Of a stretch of 64,000 bases of DNA, positions 1 through 11,466 are shown in pieces. The position numbers and the translations under genes are program-made. Positions within the stretch are counted from its first letter, which is position 1. Each line of letters starts with the position of its first letter. The notes under the pieces were generated by a model. That model worked only from the letters and a program-made list of their open reading frames with translations. It was not told where the DNA came from and ran no database searches. This DNA is from Talinum fruticosum (taxonomy: Eukaryota > Streptophyta > Magnoliopsida > Caryophyllales > Talinaceae): positions 372,001 to 436,000 of the forward strand of contig JAITYX010000008.1 in the NCBI GenBank assembly GCA_021018815.1, read 5' to 3'.

Positions 1-192
1 GCCTTAATTGAGTATAGTTGGGAGGGTTCGAGACAGAAGACGTTCCTTACTCAACTTCGGATATCGTTTCCGTGTTATGATTTCTGTTATAACGCTCTGT
101 TATATAGTCGGTTGCTTATGGAATATCTAGATGATTTCTCGTTAAATGTATTAAACCGTTGACATGCTTTTACTAATTTTTTTGCCATTCAG

Positions 193-2032
193 GATTTTGG
201 GTTGGTGCTTATATCTTAAATGAAATTCATGATGATGCCGAATGGCTTCAAGTTGCCTCCAGATTTCTGCTAGCACTTATGGTATTCAATTTGTCTTGGC
301 GTGTGGTTTCACGTTTTATCCATGATCCATATGATCCATTAGTGTAGTCCCATTTGCTTAAAAAATTTTCTTATAGTTGGATGGGGTTCACTAATGTTTT
401 TCAGGCGATATTGTGGTTTGCAGACAAGCATATTTGGTTTCACGTTTTATCCATGATCCATATGATCCATTAGTGTAGTCCCATTTGCTTAAAAAATTTT
501 CTTATAGTTGGATGGGGTTCACTAATGTTTTTCAGGCGATATTGTGGTTTGCAGACAAGCATATTTGTCCTGGCATTCTTCTCTTTGTCAAGTTCACAGC
601 CACTTTTATCACAAATAAGCTTAAGGAAACGGGAACGTCCTGAATTTGAGACAATGGGTCAGGCTTTGGGCATTTCTGATAGTGGAATCCTGCTGCCAAG
701 AGAAAAATCTGTCACTATAGACCGCAACAAACCTCTGGATAAGCTACTTTCAGACAAAAGATTCCGGAAATCCTTTATGGCTTTTGCGGATAGGTTTCTT
801 TCTTAAGCTTCTTTAATTTTGACTTAAAACACATGCCTACTTAAAAGCATAGAGATTTTCAAGCTTCTTGCCACCCTTGTTGGAATGCAGTTGTCTGGCT
901 GGGGAGAGTGTTCACTTCTACGATGAAGTGCATGAATTTGGAAAGATACCTCCTGATGATTCTGTCAGAAGAATTTATATGGCAAGGCACATTATTCAGA
1001 AGTACGTCGTTCCTGGTAAGTCAGTTATTGAAAGCCTTTACCCCATGCTAAATCTCAACTAAATGTTCAACTGATGGTTTATGATTTAAGGCCTGCCTTG
1101 TAAGTACAATTCAGTGTGTAGAGAAAAATATTTCCCTGAACTGTCCTCTACTTTGCTGTATAGCAGTATGTAGGCTTATGTTTCAATTCTAAGGTCCAAT
1201 TGAAGAAACCCCTGTGCAATTCATTTTAGAGGCAAAAGTGCGTATCTCTGACCAACACACTGTCTTAGCTTGAACTCTAAGGTATTAGTTTGGTTAAGAA
1301 TCACTTGGTCCAAATGCATTACTGGGAGCAACTAGTGTGTCTAGCTGAAAAAACCAAATTTGGGTAATTTTTTAAGGTAAGAGGCATTTAGAGAAAAAGC
1401 TTCTACATCCAAACCCTTTCTCAAAACACACGCATAGGCAGGAGCCTGATAATATCAATTATTTGGATTACCCCCACCAATGGTTGGTGTTGGTCTTGCA
1501 TTTGTAGGTGTGGGAAGATTCAGATTTAGATAGCCTTAATCTATAGTTAGAGGGTATATTGTTTGTCATTGCCTTGTGGAAGCGTTATGGAATTGAGAAA
1601 TATTGTGCAACAGGGGCACCAATGGAGGTGAATATATCTCATCGGACTCGGCAAGAAATCTTGAACACTGCTGACCTTGCTCATCCAGATCTGTTCAAAA
1701 GTGCTCTCACTGAGCTGTTGCAGTTGATACAAACTGTGAGTTATTCACTGACAATATAAATTGATGTAAAACCTAACCCACCCCCCCACACACACAAAAA
1801 AGGGGGTACAAAAGCTAACATCTAGTTTTCTCTGAAGAACTTGGCAAGGGATTACTGGCCATCCTCATTCTACATGAAGTTCAGAGAAGAAGCCGAAGCA
1901 AAAGCAAATGGCTATGATGTCGAGCTGGGGACAACTTGGAACATCTCTCCAAGGCTTAGTTCCGTTCATGCAGCTGATGACCCTTTTCATCAAGACCATC
2001 TTCTCAGGGGTTCTTCCGGTAGTCACAACTGA
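193..2032 (+). CDS. RGS1: Regulator of G-protein signalling 1 (7TM-RGS), 3' part
   Basis: This is the 3' half of a plant RGS1, a seven-transmembrane protein whose cytosolic RGS domain accelerates GTP hydrolysis by the plant G-alpha subunit at the plasma membrane. I read exons 193-281, 555-793, 891-1015, 1614-1735 and 1838-2032, all with GT-AG borders and matching phases, giving about 255 residues to the TGA. The first exon encodes [16 protein letters not shown], which precedes the last membrane helix. The second encodes that helix and [15 protein letters not shown]. Next come [13 protein letters not shown], the RGS core ([43 protein letters not shown]) and a tail with [18 protein letters not shown]. 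The order and spacing follow Arabidopsis RGS1 as I remember it. The first six helices lie off the left edge. A duplicated splice acceptor precedes the second exon. The RGS part looks intact, so I expect a working gene. Confidence 0.9.
305..566 (+). repeat. 131-bp tandem duplication across an RGS1 intron-exon border
   Basis: Two nearly identical 131-bp units lie head to tail at 305-435 and 436-566. Each holds the end of the intron, an acceptor (TTTGCAG) and the first 12 bases of the next exon (ACAAGCATATTT). Only the second copy runs on into the rest of the exon, so the acceptor before 555 must be used to give the normal protein. The first copy is a decoy acceptor. The near-identity of the copies suggests a recent event. 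Confidence 0.9.
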
Positions 2033-2752
2033 GGAGCCCAGTATTTTTCCACTTCAGGCTACCTCTGGAGCAAGATGCCCGACGTGAGGTACCATGTACT
2101 ACATGTGATCATGAGCCAAGAAAAGCCCCGACATTAGGTATTATGTAACCTGTGATCATGGGCCAAGAAAAGCCAGAGCTGTTTGGAATACAAAGGATCA
2201 AGAAAGAGAATACAGTCGTTGAAGCTGCTATATACCTTTTTAAGTATAGTTTAGTTTAGAAATCCGTTCAGCAAATAGCATTGCACAAGGCCAACTTTTG
2301 GTTGGATGTAATGCACTGAAGCTTGTTATACAAGATGATTTTTTGCTGATAATATTCTTGTGGAAGAATATTATGCTGCCCATCCCTGCACACTTCTCTC
2401 TCTCTCTCTCTCGCTCTCTCTCCCAAGAAAAATGGTTACGTGCCTAAATTCTTTTCTTTCCATCTGATTTCCTAGAACTAAATAGACCCTAGAGAGAAAA
2501 ATACGTTAAGTTCCTAAATTCTTGCCTTTCCATCTGATTCCAAGAACCAAATCTGAGTCTGAGAAAAATACCTCACATTAAAGCATCCTTTGGCTAAGTG
2601 CACTTACCATTGTAATAAAAAATAAATAAAAAAAAAAAAAACTTTGTAAGCACCATATGATATTCGCAGTAGTCAGCTCAATCGCCTGTTATAGGTTTGG
2701 ATTTCTCCTCTTGTTGTAAGGAGACACATTACCACTGGTTGTGACGAGCTTG
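2033..2752. other. RGS1 3' flank with CT microsatellite
   Basis: This is probable 3' UTR and downstream spacer of RGS1. It holds a CT-rich microsatellite at about 2393-2424, two related segments around 2455-2490 and 2505-2540 that share a 'cctttccatctgattcc'-like core, and an A-rich tract near 2615-2640. I see no further coding sequence. Confidence 0.5.
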
Positions 2753-2858
2753 TAGTATAATACAGCTCGATCGATGTAGTATAATACAGCTGGATCGATC
2801 TTACTATAATACAGCTTGATCGATGTAGTATATAATACAGCTCGATCGATCGATCTTT
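2753..2858. repeat. Short tandem repeat, about 27-bp unit, four copies
   Basis: Four imperfect copies of a unit built on 'agtataatacagct' followed by 'cgatcgat' follow one another. The array lies in the gap between the convergent RGS1 and receptor-kinase genes. The unit carries a small ATCGAT palindrome. Confidence 0.75.
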
Positions 2859-2929
2859 TCCCCCATACTTTAGTATGAAGATTCAAATTCCCATTTCAAT
2901 CATCGATATCCCTTTGCATTCGGGATTTT

Positions 2930-2991
2930 TCATACTTGTTCAACTTCACCAAATTTTTTTCATACTTGTTCAACTTCACCAAATTTGATCT
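2930..2991 (-). repeat. 31-bp tandem duplication spanning the CRK stop codon
   Basis: The segment encoding the last residues of the receptor kinase (KFGEVEQV plus stop) is present twice in tandem, at about 2930-2960 and 2961-2991. Reading on the minus strand, the first stop is met in the upstream copy, so the second copy now lies in the 3' UTR and does not alter the protein. Confidence 0.8.
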
Positions 2992-5959
2992 CTAAATGCT
3001 GGAAACCGCTGGCAATGCCTTGAACGATATTCCTGAGGTTTCTCTGAGCTTGATTTCTGTTGTACCAGAAAGTCTTCAACCGAGTATTGAGTTCTCTAAT
3101 TATCTGTTCATCTGATTCTCTCAAAACTTGTACTACCTGCTTAATTAACACCGAAAGAATCTGAGTTGAATCTGAGTTTATGGTTAAATAGTCATCTCTA
3201 GTTGTTGGGTCTATATATGAAGGCAGGCATACCAGGCTCATACTTGGCCGCATGGTTCGATCAGAGAGCACACAGATAGCTGCACAAGTGGCCACTCGAT
3301 CTGCTTCATAGAGCAAGAAATCATTCCTCACAGTCTGATCAATAAACACTTCGAATTTCCTCCTTCGAGCAGTTGGATCAGCTTCTTGTATGGCTTCCAT
3401 AATCAATGGCACTGCCTGCATATGCAATGCAATTTATCATTAGATATCAAGAAAGCGAGGTTAGTAAAAGAGAAGAATGAATGTGAGTGTACGTACTACA
3501 TACCCAGTCTCTTATATGTACTCTTTGCCCGGACTCTTGATGATTGAATGATGAAAGTCGACCACTGATCAACTCTAGCAGAACCACCCCGAAAGCGAAT
3601 ACATCGGACTCCCTTGTCAGCTCCCTAGTTGCAAAGTAATAAGGATCTATGTACCTGTAACAAGTCAGAAATGCATGTTAAAACTTTGGAAGAAAATGTT
3701 CAGGCTGGTTCGATTTGGGTCAGTTCGGGTTCGGGTCTACTTCAAGTGTCATGTAAGTTATGGATTCAGATCATTTGGTTTAGATCTCGTGTCAAGTTTG
3801 CCTTCGAGTGTCATGCAAGATATGGATTCAGACCATCCAGTTCAGTTCTCCTGCCAGGTTTGCATTTATATGTAGGTGATTTTCAATCTAGGGTCTCATT
3901 TTCGCTTTAATATGTAGGTTTTACTCAGGGTCTGAGTCTCACCCTTCCGTGCCCCTTACTAGGGTATCCATGTGTGTTTGGAACCTAGGACAAAGCTTAG
4001 CAAGTCCAAAATCCCCAACCTGCAAGGACATTAAGCAGCAATATAAATTCAACTGAACGTAGGAAAATTAATGGAATTCAGCGAGGAGTTTAATTAATCA
4101 GTACCTTAGGCTCAAAATCAAAATCCATAAGAATGTTATAAGGCTTGATATCACGATGTATGACCGCAGGGGTATCTGGACAGGTTCATCATTTTGTAAG
4201 TACATACAAATTACATAGAGGCTTTACCAGCTGAACTAGTTGATATTTAATTATTTGCAGCTCGGAAAAATCAAGCACTCACTATCATGTAGGTAAGCAA
4301 GCGCTTCTGCTAGGCGAGTTGCAATAGTCATTCTCCTCTGCCATGTTAGGCTGTTCTTGTTGCCAACCCCTGAGGTACGGAAAAATGCATGTAAAAATAT
4401 GGGAAGCGTAAGTTGAATTTAAAGCTTGGAGGGGAAGGGGGCTCAGCTCACCATGTAAGTGATGATGCAACGTTTTGTTGGGTACGTATTTATAAACTAG
4501 CATCCTCTCGTCATGGTGGATGCAATAACCATACAAGGAAACGATATTTGCATGGTCAATACGACTAATAGTAGCGATCTCAGTTTGGAACTCTTTGTCT
4601 CCCTGATGGGAGTTTTCGAAGTTGAGTCTCTTAATGGCTACTTTCTTTCCATCGACAAGACACCCTTTATAGACTGGCCCAAATGCACCGCACCCTAGTC
4701 TGAGTCCCCTGAAAAAGAAACAAGTGGCCAAGGCCAATTCCCAGTATGTATATTCTCTGAGTCCTGGACGAGCTGCAAGTAATTGAAGAAGCTGAGAAAA
4801 AGTTGTGGACAAAACCCTAACAAAAGAAAAGAAACCAAGCTAGAACAGGTACCCTGTGCTCCATTTGGTGAATAATGGTAAACAATCCACCAAATGGAAT
4901 GTCGCAGGAGAAAGCCAACGATACACAACAATAAAAAACACACTGCTGCCATAGGGAGAATGGCTTGAAGGTGCCTAGAAGAACCCCCGTCTCCAGGACC
5001 TGCTGTCACGAACAATGGAAAAATGAGCACATTTTGAAGAAAAGTTGCCTGAAAACAAGCTGAATTTGCCTTAAAAAGACATGGCATGAGCTTTCACCTG
5101 GTGAAAGTAAACTAGTGGCTTCGATTTGGGATGGAAACAAATCGAACCTGAGGCTACAACTCGGCAGAAAGACCATAGTTGTAGCCCAACCATCCATTTC
5201 GTTGATGGCTGATCTCAAGCATCTTTCACAGGGTCCTCCAACGATGTGAGGACTACACTGCACGAGCCCTCTAAGTGTGAGCCTAGATTGAGATTGAGAC
5301 TCGGACTCAGAGAGCTCAAGCTCAGTTTCTAATGTTGCAAAGCCTTGCATATTCCCGACCCCAGTACCAAAAGCTGCCTGACTAATAAGCCCATCCATTG
5401 TGCTGTTAAACACCTGTTGGTACTGGTATACATCCAGGCTCTTCAGAACATTGGATATTGAGAAGTTATAGTTCCGGTACTTTGGAACATCCTCCTCTTC
5501 ATCCTCCTCCTCGGAGGATAATATTGCAGAGCGGTTAGAATAATACAATGTGCATTCTTCATACCACACGATGCCCTCTTTTAGCGGGCTGCAGTGGTCC
5601 AGGACAGTCTGTGCTGCAGCTTGTACACAGTCCTGACAGTCCTGTGCAGAGACATCTCCCCTGCAGTAGTAAAGTGCATAGAGTTGGTCAATCCCCTGCC
5701 CTTGATCTGCCACGTGGATGAAGTTTGAAGAGCCCACGCTGGCTGGGAGGACATCGATGAGTGTGTGCTTGAGCTCGGCTTCAAATGTACTTCCTAAGTC
5801 GTAGGAGAAGTCACTCCTTGGGCACTCAAATTGCACATAGTGAGGAGTCAGTGATGAAGTCACTGTTTTTGCTGATGTTAGTAAGACCAGAGTGGTTATT
5901 AGGACAATATTATTTAGTACAGCGCTGGTGGCAAATATGCTTAAGAGACTAGGCCTCAT
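2960..5959 (-). CDS. Cysteine-rich receptor-like kinase (DUF26 RLK)
   Basis: This is a complete receptor kinase of the CRK family, a plasma-membrane Ser/Thr kinase linked in the family to stress and defence signalling. My exons are 5959-5098, 4999-4853, 4772-4452, 4369-4283, 4175-4105, 4019-3943, 3654-3504 and 3415-2960; all borders and phases agree, giving 723 aa. There is a signal peptide, then two DUF26 domains with C-x8-C-x2-C ([13 protein letters not shown] and [13 protein letters not shown]). An acidic EEEDEEED stretch lies between them, and a membrane helix follows ([17 protein letters not shown]). The kinase has [23 protein letters not shown] and the late Arg motif (RPSM). One oddity is the segment after the activation loop, which reads [13 protein letters not shown], so the usual APE-type Glu is Tyr. 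The C-tail after RPSM is unusually long (about 90 aa, ending EVEQV). I expect it to be expressed; catalytic activity is less certain. Confidence 0.88.
3743..3866. repeat. 62-bp tandem repeat in a CRK intron
   Basis: Two diverged copies (3743-3804 and 3805-3866) share 'gtgtcatg', 'atatggattcaga' and 'caggtttgc'-type blocks. They lie in the intron between the exon carrying DFG and the exon carrying GYIDPYY, and do not touch coding sequence. Confidence 0.65.
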
Positions 5960-6181
5960 TTTTTTCTTAGTTGGTCCCTCTATTACTTTGAAATGGGGTC
6001 CAACAGTTGGTGTGGGTTGAGTTTCTAGCTAGGTTAAACACAATTTGAGCTGAAGTGGCAGCTTTGATGGACCACGATATAATGATTGTGTAATTATTTT
6101 CCGGTGTCTAATGTTGTGTGAAAATGGCAAGATGAGGAGTGTAAAAAAGGTAATGAATACTAAAAGGAAGAAATATCAAGT

Positions 6182-6270
6182 AAGGCGTTTCGAAGAAGTT
6201 CTTAAGAATAATAATTCTCCCTATTGATGTAGTAGGTGAGAGGGGAATTATTCTTAAGATACCACGCCTT
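6182..6270. repeat. Imperfect hairpin
   Basis: The left arm (aaggcgt ... cttaagaata ... attctcc) and the right arm (ggggaattattcttaag ... acgcctt) are inverted copies with a loop of about 20 bases. The inner stem of about 17 bp is almost perfect, and the outer AAGGCGT/ACGCCTT pair is exact. A shorter relative of the cttaagaata block occurs near 7800, suggesting it belongs to the dispersed repeat of this region. Confidence 0.6.
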
Positions 6271-8523
6271 TGTGTGTAAATATACCAGTCTTCCCATCAC
6301 TTTCTATTTTGGATGTAAAGTACTTAGCGAAGATACTAGTAAGAGAATGAGAACTAGAGAGTATTAGCGTGTTTATGTTCTCTCATCTCTTCTTCTACAC
6401 TTCATCTACCTTTTCGCCCGCCAACTACAAAAAATTGTTCTCCCGCCAACTACTAAATACTTTTGTGTTTATGTTCTCTCACCTCTTCTCCTACACTAAA
6501 TTTCTTTTACTTATAGAGATAAGATGGAAACTCGTGTCCCTAAAGACATGCCTCTTCATGCCACCAAAAATAAGTCTCTTTATGACCTAAAAATGTCTTT
6601 TTATGGCCCAAAAGACATGCCTCTTCATATTTTAAAAGATATAAATTATTGATATCAAGGACATGCCCATATACTTCTTACTCCTCAATTAGTAAATCAT
6701 ATAACTAATTTATAAAATTATTTAATTTAATTATTATTCATTAAGTATACTTAAAAAGAAAGAGCCAATTAACCCTCGACAAGCCCTTCAATAGTAGCCA
6801 TTCAAAAAGCATTGAGAGCCTCTTTCACAAAACTTACCACTTTGTCGCATTTTCCTACACTTAAAGTAAACTAAACTAGATTTTTGGCCCACATAATGTA
6901 CTATTTTTACGTACCCCAACAATCCATAATATTATTGGTAACTTTTTCAACTTTTTTCCCATATATTATTATTACTTTTTTAAAAAAATTGGACACAAAT
7001 TCCACCATGTAAGGCTAATCATAATAAGACATAGTTGATGAAGGAAAGTTCCTCTAAGTTTGTAACTGACTTAATTATCATATTATACCCTAATCATAGC
7101 AATTAGGATGCAATAATGGCTCTTCATAAGTTCGAAAGCATATGATTTCTTTTGTATCATCTAAATTGCCTTGTTTCTATAACTCTTGACATCATTTGAT
7201 TTTCAATTGGAACACAAACTAGTGGTTGTAACTTATTGAGTGATGACCTTTTGAAACACAATATATAATTTTTTTTTTTTTACTTGATTCAATGCATGAG
7301 TTATGACTAATAAGTTCCATCACATGTATTTAAAAATAAGATTTAATATATTATATGAAGTAATGTTGTCCATATGAAGTAATATATAATATACATGACT
7401 TGTACGGATTTAAATTTAAAATTTTGTTTTGAAAAGTCCGTCTAAAGAAGATATGGGGAGTCAAATAATGTAAATGGTGTTTACTTATAATTGACTTATT
7501 GGGAGAAAATTGCAAATGACCCACCCATGGTAGACACATGGACTATTGACCAATACATAATGTCACCATTAGAAGAAATGACTTGCGCATATTAGAGGTA
7601 TTTTCGACAGTATTAATAAATAATTAATAGTAAAATTTACTTATCTGATTGGAAGATTCTTGACTTTTATTTGAAACTTCTTGATACTCTCACAATCCTT
7701 CATGTCTTGAAAATAAAGTTTCAAGACTAACTTTAGAAGAAAAAAAATTACAATTTGGGATAGAAGGACAAGACATTATAGGAGAGACAATTTTAGGAGT
7801 TGTCTTAAGAATAGTAATCCATATGCATCATATGAAAAAATGATGAGCAAAAAAAAAAAGAATAGTATCTGTACCGTTCTCTATTTCATGAGTATCTCTA
7901 CCGCTCTCTATTTCATATATTAAGACCTTAAAGTATTCAGTGGATAAATAGTGTGAGGAAATACGAATTACACAATATCAATGTGTCTATGAGGAATAAA
8001 AATGAGATGAAGTTCTCTATTTATAGAGGTGGAAATCTCATGTCCTCAAAGGTATGCCTTTTCATGCCACAAAAGACATGTCTCTTTATGACTCAAAAGT
8101 CATTGTCTCTTGACAATATAAAAGAGATGAATGATTGATTTCAAGGACATGTTTATTTAATAAATAATTCAATTATATATGAATTAATTTGTTGGATTGA
8201 CTATTTGAGTTCACTCAAGTAAAAACTATTTATGACTTGTTGGGACTTGTTTGGTTTAAGGTAATTCACTCATCTATACACTAAAAAATTGTTAGCTCTT
8301 CCGAGTTAAAATTATGCCTTGGATCTAGGTTTATATATCTAAGATTATATTTTAGATCTAGATTTATATATTTAAGATACTATATAACGATTTTATCTAA
8401 TTAGAGATATAATTATTTTTTAAAATTCAAAAACTCTTAAAAACTTTCTCTCCCTTCCCCATGGGCCATGGCCATGTAAGTATCTCATTAATCCATTACA
8501 TGATTGGATCCATCCACGTTTTT

Positions 8524-8605
8524 GCATTGTTGGATTAGTCCGAGTTAAAAACCTAGATATATGTGCATTGTTGGATTAGTCCGAGTTAAAAACCTAGATA
8601 TATGT
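8524..8605. repeat. 41-bp tandem duplication
   Basis: Two near-identical 41-bp units at 8524-8564 and 8565-8605 contain 'ggattagtccgagttaaa'. The identity suggests a much younger event than the surrounding repeats. Confidence 0.8.
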
Positions 8606-9482
8606 CAAAGCTCATGTTTTATGAGGCATATTTTTTTCAAATTATTACGTTAAAAAGGATATTTACAATGATATTTATATTAATATCTTAATAATTTTTG
8701 GCTCATTTGTGACATAATAGCTTATTATTTCAGCTCATTTCACCTGTAACCGTTAATAATTTTAATTTATTTCAATTTATTGTACTTATAACGACTAATC
8801 ATTTCAACTTATTTTAACTCATTTTAGCGAGTATAACAACTAATCATTCCAGTTATAATAGTTATAATAATTAATATTAGAAACAATTTGGAATATTTAT
8901 AATGAGATCCCTCTACTATATTTATTCTTGCAATCGTTATTTGGAGGGAGAGTGACAAGCTTATATTTCAACCTTTCATCATATGTCTATCATATTTATT
9001 CTTACAATCTTATTTATTACAAACGTATATGCGGTCTTACATCATTTAAGAATATTTTCGTGTATGCTAGAATAGGACACATGGGGCGAGAAAATAAAAT
9101 GAGAATATATTGATATGTTTATATTCTCGTTGATTTTTAAAGACACGTCTCTTTATGTCACGAAAAAAGTATCTTTGTACGACACAAAAAGGTCCCTTTA
9201 TAATTTAAAGGACATATCTTCTTATATTATAAATGGTATCGATGAATAGATTCTCTTTATTTTTTATTTAGTGATAATAAGCTCATTTGAATAATTATTT
9301 TAAATTAATTTATTTAAAAGAAAGACTACAAAATGATAATGAAACATATTATTGCAATAGTTGGTGACCGAAAGTTCCTCTAAGTTTGTAACTGAGTTGT
9401 CATATATGGATGGTGTCTACATCATAGCAATTAGCATGCTATATAATGACCTCACATATTCGATAGTACATAGTTTGCCAAA

Positions 9483-9575
9483 TTATTTTTTATTAATTGG
9501 TGATTAATTAATAGTTTTTTATTAATTGGTGATTAATTAATAGTAATTATTTTTTATTAATTGATGATTAAATAG
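9483..9575. repeat. Three tandem copies of a ~35-bp AT-rich unit
   Basis: The unit is 'ttttttattaattggtgatt' followed by 'aattaatag'. It is present three times with few changes. Confidence 0.7.
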
Positions 9576-9784
9576 TCAAGATATTTGACATGGCATGGGA
9601 AATTTTATTTCATTTTTCCAAGTATCGACCTGGTTTTATTTTCAGTTTACAAACTAGTGGTTGTGAATTACTGTATAATTTAATTTTTGTTTTACATGCT
9701 TTCATGCATGAATCATGCTTATAAACACAGAACCCACACCAAAAAGATAAAATTAAAAAAAAAAACTATTTTGCGTAAACAAAG

Positions 9785-9960
9785 TTGTTTACATGAAAGC
9801 TCAATTGGTATGGAATAGAGTTTCATACTCCTCATCGAGCTCGAAATTTGGCGGTCACAATTTTTTGGTGGAAGTTATAAACTCCTGGCATACTATTAAT
9901 AGGTTGAAGACAAGACTAGACTTCCGTTAAATTTAGTTCAATGATTGGGCACTATCTTCC
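9785..9960 (+). mobile_element. Possible tRNA-derived SINE fragment
   Basis: The segment has 'aagctcaattggta', which resembles a tRNA A box, and about 45 bases later 'cgagctcgaaatt', which resembles a B box. No cloverleaf forms that I can see, and I found no flanking duplication or clear 3' tail. A chance match is quite possible. Confidence 0.25.
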
Positions 9961-11466
9961 TCAACCAGCAAGTTTATTAGGCTTACACCTTATAGTGGGG
10001 TCCAGTCGGTGGACCTACTTACTATTGAAAAAAATTGAAACATTATGTAAATGGAAAATTTCAGTCTATATTCCATTCTTAATTTGGGATCACTTGAGAG
10101 GCCTCTTTAGATGAGATGTAGATATGTAGATGATATCTATTGATAAATATCTTATTGAGGAAAATTGCAAATGATCCATGCATCCATAGTAAAAGGCATT
10201 TACAAATGACCACTACAAAATGCTACCCTAAGAAAATGGCTCGCATATCATAGTCAATTTTGACTTATAATACCTATAATAGTAAGATTAACCTATCCGT
10301 CCGAAAAATTCTCGACTTTTGTTTGATCTTCCTCGAGATTTCCACAATCCTCCATATTTTCAAAATAAGATTTTATAACTGACTTTGGACTAGGAAAATA
10401 AAAAAATCTTTCAATTGTTGTTTGAGAAGCCAAGATGTGGAGGAAAATTTAATTTTAATATTGGAAAACTAGTGGGTTACAAGGGAAGATGACAATACAA
10501 GATAGAGAACTATTTAAATAGAGAAAATAAATGAGATAACACAAAAAGGCAAGATGCTCTATGAGTGACAATTTCAAGAAGCAATCTTGAAAATAGTTAT
10601 TTTTTGAGAAATTTCTATTCCTAGGATACAATGCCTGTAATGTGAGAAAAATAGATATTTCTATTTCAAGAATCTAATTAATATTTCTATCAAAAAAATC
10701 TAGTTAATGTACTTTGAAGACTTACTGTTTGAGGAGATATGAGTTGAAGTACAGAGGTATGAAAAAGGGGATAGAATCCTCTATTTATAGAGATGGAAAA
10801 ATCTCATGTCCTAAAGACATGCCTTTTCATATCATAAAATAAAAACCATGCCTCTTTGTAACCAAATGAGATGTCTCTTCACCCTCTAAAAGAGATGACC
10901 CTATTTATTAACTATTATCTAATATTTATCTTCCTAAATTTTAAAAAGACAATTTTAAAAAAACATTAAATACGTATTAGTTTACGGAAGAATAGTTTGG
11001 TAAAAAGGATGCAAAGGTATTAACCAACGAGTGTATTTAATGACCAGTTAAAAATATTATTTTTGGACAGAAATAATTGTCAAAAAAGAAGATCTTTAAG
11101 GGATGAAGGGAGTAGCTACTACGGGAAGAATCAAGAATACATAACTGACAATCTCCCAAGTCAATTCACGTTCAATCCCTAAAAACAGGTATATTTTTTA
11201 TGAACATATTTTTCATACTATATGAAAATACACTTGATTATCAATAAACAAGATTGGAAATCAGGCAAGGAAAGACATTTCTATGCTTAATGAAATCTCA
11301 TCCCCCTGCAATCTACGAGATAGAGCTCACACACAAACGCAAACGTACACAAAGCAGAAAAAAACGAGCACAATTAACCTATTACAAAATTATCAGTATC
11401 AGTACAGTACATAGGGGTTTGACTTCCCTGACTTCAGTTCTCCACTCGTGGATTTGCACCTCTCTG

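Larger units (their letters stand above)
6280..11100. mobile_element. Diverged ~2.6-kb tandem duplication with LTR-like repeats
   Basis: Blocks recur in the same order about 2.3-2.8 kb apart. 'cctctaagtttgtaactga' appears at 7051 and, with a late change, at 9377. 'aaaattgcaaatga' appears at 7506 and 10161, followed by long related stretches to about 7735 and 10400. A repeat with 'taaagacatgcctctt' and 'tctctttatg' motifs appears four times, near 6511-6660, 8015-8155, 9115-9250 and 10779-10905. In two copies it starts with CTCTATTTATAGAG, which looks like a promoter TATA. The simplest reading is two neighbouring non-autonomous LTR-type elements, or one duplicated block flanked by LTR-like sequence. 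There is no gag or pol coding in it. Confidence 0.5.
5960..11466. other. AT-rich gene-free region with decayed repeats
   Basis: I find no credible gene in this 5.5 kb. It is made largely of a diverged tandem duplication with LTR-like ends, described separately, plus small duplications. The promoter of the receptor kinase must start at about 5960 and read leftward, but I see no clear TATA box that I would commit to. Confidence 0.5.
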
